Origin: Strongyloides papillosus
Taxonomy: Eukaryota; Nematoda; Chromadorea; Rhabditida; Strongyloididae
Assembly (NCBI GenBank): GCA_005656395.1
Contig: SRSI01000044.1
Location: 1,178,001 to 1,242,000 of the forward strand
DNA: 64,000 nt
Reading direction: 5' to 3'
Shown: positions 62,319-64,000 of the stretch, one piece after another
Position numbering within the stretch: position 1 is the first letter of the stretch
Layout of the letters: the number at the start of each line of letters is the position of its first letter
Position numbers and translations under genes: made by a program
The notes under the pieces: generated by a model
What the model was told of the DNA's origin: nothing
The model's input: the letters and a program-made list of their open reading frames with translations, nothing else
Databases searched by the model: none

Positions 62319-64000
62319 TTACAATGCTACTGAATTGTAATGTTGAAGGTTGATATTTGGTATTGTCATAAATGGTAATAATGTATCTTGGAAAAATTTT
62401 CCTTGATTTTGACCCATGTGAAAGTAAGGCGTACCTACAAAATGCGACGAGGGTGGTGTTGGTGTTGCTCCAAAATACGAAGTACAATTGTTGGTTGTTG
62501 TTATAGACAAAGGTGTCATTGCAGAGGAAGTAATTGATGATATACCATTATTTGTTGATGAAAGAATTGGAGATATAATATAATCATGCTGATCTGAACT
62601 GCTAAATGAAAGATTCTTACGACATCTTGCACGGCGATTACTAAACCATGTCTAAAAATAATTAATCAAAATAAAAAATTAATATTACTAAAATTTTACC
62701 ATTATTTTTTCTTCACTTAAATTTGTTATTTTTGATAATTTTTCTCTTTCATCAGAATCAGGATAAGTATTAATTAGAAATAAGTTTTCGAGAGCTTTAA
62801 GTTGTTGAGCGGTAAATGAAGTTCTATTTCTTTTTCCTTCCCCTGATCCAGTGGGACTTTTTTCTGAAACAGCTAAATCATGATTTCTTTTTCTACTATC
62901 TCCAGATGTTGTATTAACTGCTAAAATTATTTTATAAATAAATATATTTGAGGAATTTTTTCATATAATTATTACAAAAAAATATAGGTAATAAATTAAT
63001 GAAATAAGAAAATTTTTGTATAGCTAATCAAATTTAGTGATATTGTGTTAAAAACAAGTTTAGGGTAATTTTATAACGCCATAAAAATGATTTTAATTTA
63101 TGCTACATTTGGACTGTTATTTCATTTACTCATAAATTATATTTTTTTTTCTCTCCTTCTCTTTCTTCTTCCTCTCTCTCTAACAACTATATATAAGTAC
63201 TGGGAAGCAATTAAAATTTTTGTTATAGAATTCTTTTAAATGATATTATCATATCAATTATGTTTTACGAGGTATTGGATAATACATCTACTATATGATT
63301 GGTTATCTTTTTTATAATTCTCTCTTTTATAATGAGTTTTTATAAGTTTTAATATGTCACTTTTGACAGTTTAGTGGAAAAATTAATTTGTCGTTATTAA
63401 AGAATAGCGTAATTTAAAAATTTTAATAAAAATCAAAAATTGGGAAAAGAGTTAAAAATAATTTTTAAGGAATACTTAACAAAGATGTTTTTTAAATAAA
63501 AATGATGATATTATATGTACAAATATCATTTCATCACCTACACAACATTTAAAGGTAATTATAAACAAATATATTTTAAAAAAAAGGAAGATATTTTTCG
63601 ATAGAATATCTTCGAGACAAAAAAAGGAAACAATTTTTGTAAATAATAAACTTACATAAAATTTTATCTATACTAAAAGGTAATTCATTGGTTAAAGATA
63701 TTTTATTGTTCTCTGAATTTACAGAACAAGAATTATTCTCTTTTCTAAATTCAATACTCTTGATTAACTTTTTTATGGATGTTAATGATGGAGCATTTTC
63801 ATTTGTACATATTTTATTAGCAATCAACTCCATACGGATATCATTTGCATTGTAATCAGGATTAATTTCCATTATACTAGCGACATCCTTTTCAATACAT
63901 TGTGTTGCAATTCGTGATTTAGACGAACCACCAACTTGTCCAGGAGACACAGATCCTGTTTCAGCAAAACGATTTAATATTTTTGACACAGCTCCATGAG
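62319..64000 (-). CDS. Pax-type paired plus homeodomain factor, 5' end off the window
   Basis: Exons in the window: 63656-64000 (open to the edge), 62700-62920 and 62319-62651. The first holds the second half of a paired domain, entering at HGAVSKILNRF, with the GGS linker and the RED subdomain (ICTNENAPSLTSIKKLI). The second has a basic leader and most of a homeodomain (KRNRTSFTAQQLKALENLF); the last completes it (TWFSNRRARC). Ser at homeodomain position 50 (WFSNRR) is the Pax signature. The intron after IM is at the common 46/47 site. The tail is Ser/Thr/Pro/Asn-rich. Paired residues are far from Pax6/VAB-3 consensus (QVGGSSKSR for the family's AIGGSKPR), so a fast-evolving Pax3/7- or Eyg-like member is possible. 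Nuclear DNA-binding regulator of development. Confidence 0.88.

Noticed and set aside
1..64000. tRNA, rRNA and CRISPR arrays
   Set aside because: None were recognised. No tRNA T-arm GGTTCGAATCC-like block with matching arms was seen, and a eukaryotic window would not contain CRISPR.

Overview
The window looks like nematode nuclear DNA. It is roughly 80 % A+T, introns are short (33-45 bp in most genes) with TTTTTAG or TTTCAG acceptors, and several coding starts sit a few bases to about 55 bp after such an acceptor, as expected for spliced-leader trans-splicing or a 5' UTR intron. The gene set (a DAF-19-type RFX factor, a Pax paired/homeodomain factor, a serpentine chemoreceptor-like GPCR, a triple-TIL inhibitor) and the extreme A+T content suggest a clade IV parasite-type genome such as the Strongyloides group. 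That placement is inference.

Layout. 1-19.5 kb is gene-poor. It holds two mariner copies (2882-3796, 16305-17191), a TTAA-flanked piggyBac-like MITE (5477-5846), two small spliced genes (8890-9154 minus, 12094-12511 plus) and decayed coding stretches. 19.5-32 kb carries a divergent Dot1-type methyltransferase (plus), an arginine-rich secreted-protein pseudogene (minus), a serine carboxypeptidase remnant split by a third mariner, a 1-kb inverted-repeat element built on GAGCGAG motifs, a three-TIL-domain secreted protein (minus) and a complete xanthine dehydrogenase (minus, three exons). 32-42.2 kb has a second piggyBac-like MITE (35547-36247) and a full-length LTR retroelement (36702-42217) with identical 220-bp LTRs, a GTTG target duplication, an intact integrase frame and otherwise decayed internal coding. 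42.5-48.3 kb has a two-exon chemoreceptor-like GPCR and another small spliced gene.

50-64 kb is a block of developmental regulators, all on the minus strand: a large RFX/DAF-19-type gene (50063-60412) with three alternative 5' starts and two alternative 3' ends, and upstream of it the 3' part of a Pax-type gene (62319-64000, cut by the window edge). DAF-19 is the master regulator of ciliary genes in C. elegans, and Pax proteins pattern head and neural tissue. No direct link between the two genes can be read from the sequence.

Almost all multi-exon models were built by hand from reading-frame continuity, GT-AG (once GC-AG) borders and phase agreement. Database or transcript confirmation was not possible here.
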